A stretch of 16,168 nucleotides of DNA. Origin: Christensenella sp. UBA1224 (GTDB lineage: Bacteria; Bacillota; Clostridia; Christensenellales; Aristaeellaceae). Of the stretch, positions 14,251 to 16,168 are shown in pieces. How positions within the stretch are numbered: the stretch's first letter is position 1; the number at the start of each line of letters is the position of its first letter. Made by a program: the position numbers and the translations under genes. The stretch lies in assembly GCA_002309235.1 (NCBI GenBank), contig DBXA01000129.1, forward strand, positions 911-17,078, written 5' to 3'. The notes beneath the pieces were generated by a model. It worked only from the letters and a program-made list of their open reading frames with translations, was not told the origin of the DNA and ran no database searches.

Positions 14251-16061
14251 TGACGACAGCAGAAAAGAAGAAAGACAGCCTGCCGTTTTTCGGCATAGGC
14301 AAGATCATACCCTATATCAGGAAGTATTCTAAGCACCTGGTGCTCATGGTAGTCTGCGGCATACTCTCGGGCCTGTTCGATATCGTGATGCCCCTGTTCC
14401 AGAAATATGCGCTCAACCATTATGTCGGGGAGAAGACTCTTGATACCCTCGGCTGGTTTATAGCACTGTACGCTGCGACGGGTATCCTGGTCTGCATCAT
14501 GACCTATATCTCCTGTTCCATAGCCATGGCGACGGAGGTGCGGGTGAACAGGGACCTGCGAAACGCTGCCTTTGACCACCTGCAGACACTGTCATTTTCC
14601 TACTTCAACCAGAACAGCGTTGGCTATATCCATGCCAGAGTCATGAGCGATACCTCCAGGATCGGCTCACTCTCCTCCTGGACTCTGATGGACGCCATCT
14701 GGCATTCCACGTATTTTATCGGCGCGCTCGTCGTCATGTTCCTGACGAACGCGAAGCTCGCTGCCCTCGTCTTCCTGATCGTGCCGTTCATTACGGTGCT
14801 CTTCTCATTTTTCCAGAAGCACCTGGTGCGTGTCAATCGCGAGATCCGTGAGACGAACTCCAAGATAACCGGTGATTTTAACGAGGGGATCACCGGCGCG
14901 AAGACGATCAAGACGCTCGTCATCGAGGAGACGATACGCGACGAGCTTACGAAGGATACCGCAGAGATCAAGCGCAAGAGCGTGCGCGCGGCACGCCTGA
15001 GAGGCCTTTTCTCCGCTACCATGAACATGGCCTCCTCCGTCGCCATTGCGCTGGTACTGTGGCGCGGCGGCTACATCGCCGAAAGCGAAGTGGGAACCTT
15101 TTCCATGTTCATGACATACGCGGAGGGCTTGATGGAACCGGTGCGCTGGCTGATCGACGTGGTATCGGACCTGATCACCACACAGGTCAACATCGAAAGG
15201 TTCTCAAAGCTTGTGGAGACGAAGTCTGATGTCTCCGACAGCCCGGAAGTGATCGAGAAATACGGCGATACCTTCCATCCGAAAAAGGAGAACTGGGAAG
15301 AGCTCAAAGGCGATATCCGCTTTGAAGATGTTTCTTTCAAATATCCCGACGGGGATGAGCTCGTGCTGGAGCATTTCGACCTGGATATCCCGTACGGCTC
15401 CAATATCGCCATCGTGGGTGAAACAGGCGCTGGGAAATCCACGCTTGTGAACCTCGTTTGCCGCTTTTACGAACCCACCTCCGGCAAGGTGCTCATAGAC
15501 GGGCGCGATGCGCGCGAACGCAGCCAGCTGTGGCTCCATTCCAATATCGGTTACGTGCTCCAGTCGCCGCATCTGTTTTCCGGCACCATAAGGGAAAACA
15601 TGCTCTACGGCAACCTTGGCGCTTCCGAAGAGGATATCTGGCGTGCCTTAAAGCTCGTTTCTGCGGATGAGGTGGTAAACAAGCTGGAGAAGGGCCTTGA
15701 AACGGATGTAGGCGAGGGCGGAAACCTGCTCTCCACGGGTGAGAAACAGCTCATCTGCTTTGCAAGGGCGATACTGGCGGATCCGCGGATACTGGTACTG
15801 GATGAGGCGACGGCCTCGGTGGATACCATTACGGAGCAGAAGATACAGGCGGCCATCGATACCATCATCAAGGGCCGCACATCACTTGTGATCGCGCACA
15901 GGCTTTCCACCGTGCGCAATGCCGATGTCATACTGGTCGTAAAGGACGGAAAGATCATCGAGCGCGGCCGCCATAAAGAGCTGCTCAGGCAGCGCGGGCA
16001 TTATTACGAGCTCTATACCCGCCAGTACGAGGATGAGGCAACAGGCAAGGCACTTGCCTGA
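14247..16061 (+). CDS. Heterodimeric ABC exporter subunit B (canonical Walker B, altered signature)
   Basis: A 604-residue half transporter and partner of the preceding gene. The membrane domain (about 20-320) has six helices; the ATPase domain runs from about 355 to 590. Motifs: Walker A GETGAGKST (391-399), Q-loop LQSPHLFS (Q439), Walker B ILVLDEAT with intact catalytic glutamate E520, and H-loop AHR (H551). The signature is LSTGE (495-499) instead of LSGGQ. Since each ATP site uses one subunit's Walker motifs and the other's signature, this subunit's E520 pairs with the partner's normal LSGGQ (active site), while its LSTGE pairs with the partner's D529 (degenerate site). The ATG overlaps the previous stop (ATGA), with AGGAGG at 14234-14239; a second in-frame ATG follows directly at 14250. 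Confidence 0.92.
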   Translation: MMTTAEKKKDSLPFFGIGKIIPYIRKYSKHLVLMVVCGILSGLFDIVMPLFQKYALNHYVGEKTLDTLGWFIALYAATGILVCIMTYISCSIAMATEVRVNRDLRNAAFDHLQTLSFSYFNQNSVGYIHARVMSDTSRIGSLSSWTLMDAIWHSTYFIGALVVMFLTNAKLAALVFLIVPFITVLFSFFQKHLVRVNREIRETNSKITGDFNEGITGAKTIKTLVIEETIRDELTKDTAEIKRKSVRAARLRGLFSATMNMASSVAIALVLWRGGYIAESEVGTFSMFMTYAEGLMEPVRWLIDVVSDLITTQVNIERFSKLVETKSDVSDSPEVIEKYGDTFHPKKENWEELKGDIRFEDVSFKYPDGDELVLEHFDLDIPYGSNIAIVGETGAGKSTLVNLVCRFYEPTSGKVLIDGRDARERSQLWLHSNIGYVLQSPHLFSGTIRENMLYGNLGASEEDIWRALKLVSADEVVNKLEKGLETDVGEGGNLLSTGEKQLICFARAILADPRILVLDEATASVDTITEQKIQAAIDTIIKGRTSLVIAHRLSTVRNADVILVVKDGKIIERGRHKELLRQRGHYYELYTRQYEDEATGKALA

Positions 16062-16085
16062 CGATACCGGAAGCAGGGTGAGGAT

Positions 16086-16168
16086 ATGGATTACGGATAC
16101 GTAGACCTGGATGCTTTTTGGAAGGATGACGAAAAGGCGCATGAAAACAACTGCTTTTCAGGGGCACC
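16086..16168 (+). CDS. Start of an unidentified gene, cut by the window end
   Basis: An ATG at 16086, with GGGTGAGG (16076-16083) just upstream, opens a frame that runs off the window after 27 codons, beginning MDYGYVDLDAFWKDDEKAH. The fragment is soluble and acidic at its start. It lies 24 bp after subunit B with no terminator between, so it is likely in the same operon. The opening is faintly reminiscent of uroporphyrinogen-decarboxylase-like proteins, but that is memory only and too short to trust. Confidence 0.45.
   Translation, partial: MDYGYVDLDAFWKDDEKAHENNCFSGA

Noticed and set aside
1..16168. CRISPR arrays, tRNA or rRNA genes, insertion sequences, phage genes or toxin-antitoxin pairs
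   Set aside because: No regularly spaced repeats, cloverleaf-like segments, transposase motifs or terminal inverted repeats were noticed. Genes are continuous, co-directional and mostly housekeeping or envelope types.

Overview
The window is a gene-dense stretch of bacterial chromosome with every supported gene on the + strand. It looks like a Gram-positive Bacillota genome, most likely a clostridial-type anaerobe. The grounds are: the tilS-hpt-ftsH order, an LCP-family cell-wall protein, a VanW-domain protein, an SLH/YcdB-type surface protein, strong AGGAGG ribosome binding sites with several TTG or GTG starts, and sigma-A-like promoters. Genus and species cannot be named from this sequence. 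No mobile element, CRISPR array, tRNA or rRNA gene was seen.

Layout. (1) 3-959: the C-terminal part of a TIM-barrel, glycoside-hydrolase-like protein, closed by a terminator at 1020-1049. (2) 1097-6446: a strong promoter drives a compact housekeeping operon. It holds an LCP cell-wall ligase, tilS (tRNA-Ile lysidine synthase), hpt (purine salvage) and ftsH (membrane AAA protease), with overlapping junctions apart from a 90-bp leader before ftsH, and it ends in a clean terminator. (3) 6471-10053: a PHP-domain phosphoesterase, a VanW-family envelope protein with its own extended -10 promoter, ridA, and an unrecognised multi-pass membrane protein, ending in a terminator at 10017-10053. (4) 10119-12314: one gene for a secreted YcdB/PepSY-like protein with a C-terminal SLH-type region, followed by a terminator. 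(5) 12343-16168: a promoter and two overlapping genes for a heterodimeric ABC exporter with one degenerate ATP site, then the start of a further gene cut by the window edge.

Most genes belong to well-known families. Genes for the cell envelope (LCP, VanW, SLH protein, ABC exporter, FtsH) alternate with housekeeping metabolism (TilS, Hpt, RidA, PHP). Several starts were moved inside the longest open frame because a ribosome binding site, terminator or promoter lies inside the apparent N-terminal extension. I found no convincing new multi-gene system. The items most worth a second look are the unrecognised membrane protein beside the SLH protein, the 5' leaders of ftsH and of the exporter, the A8 tract at the start of the exporter, and the partial genes at both ends.
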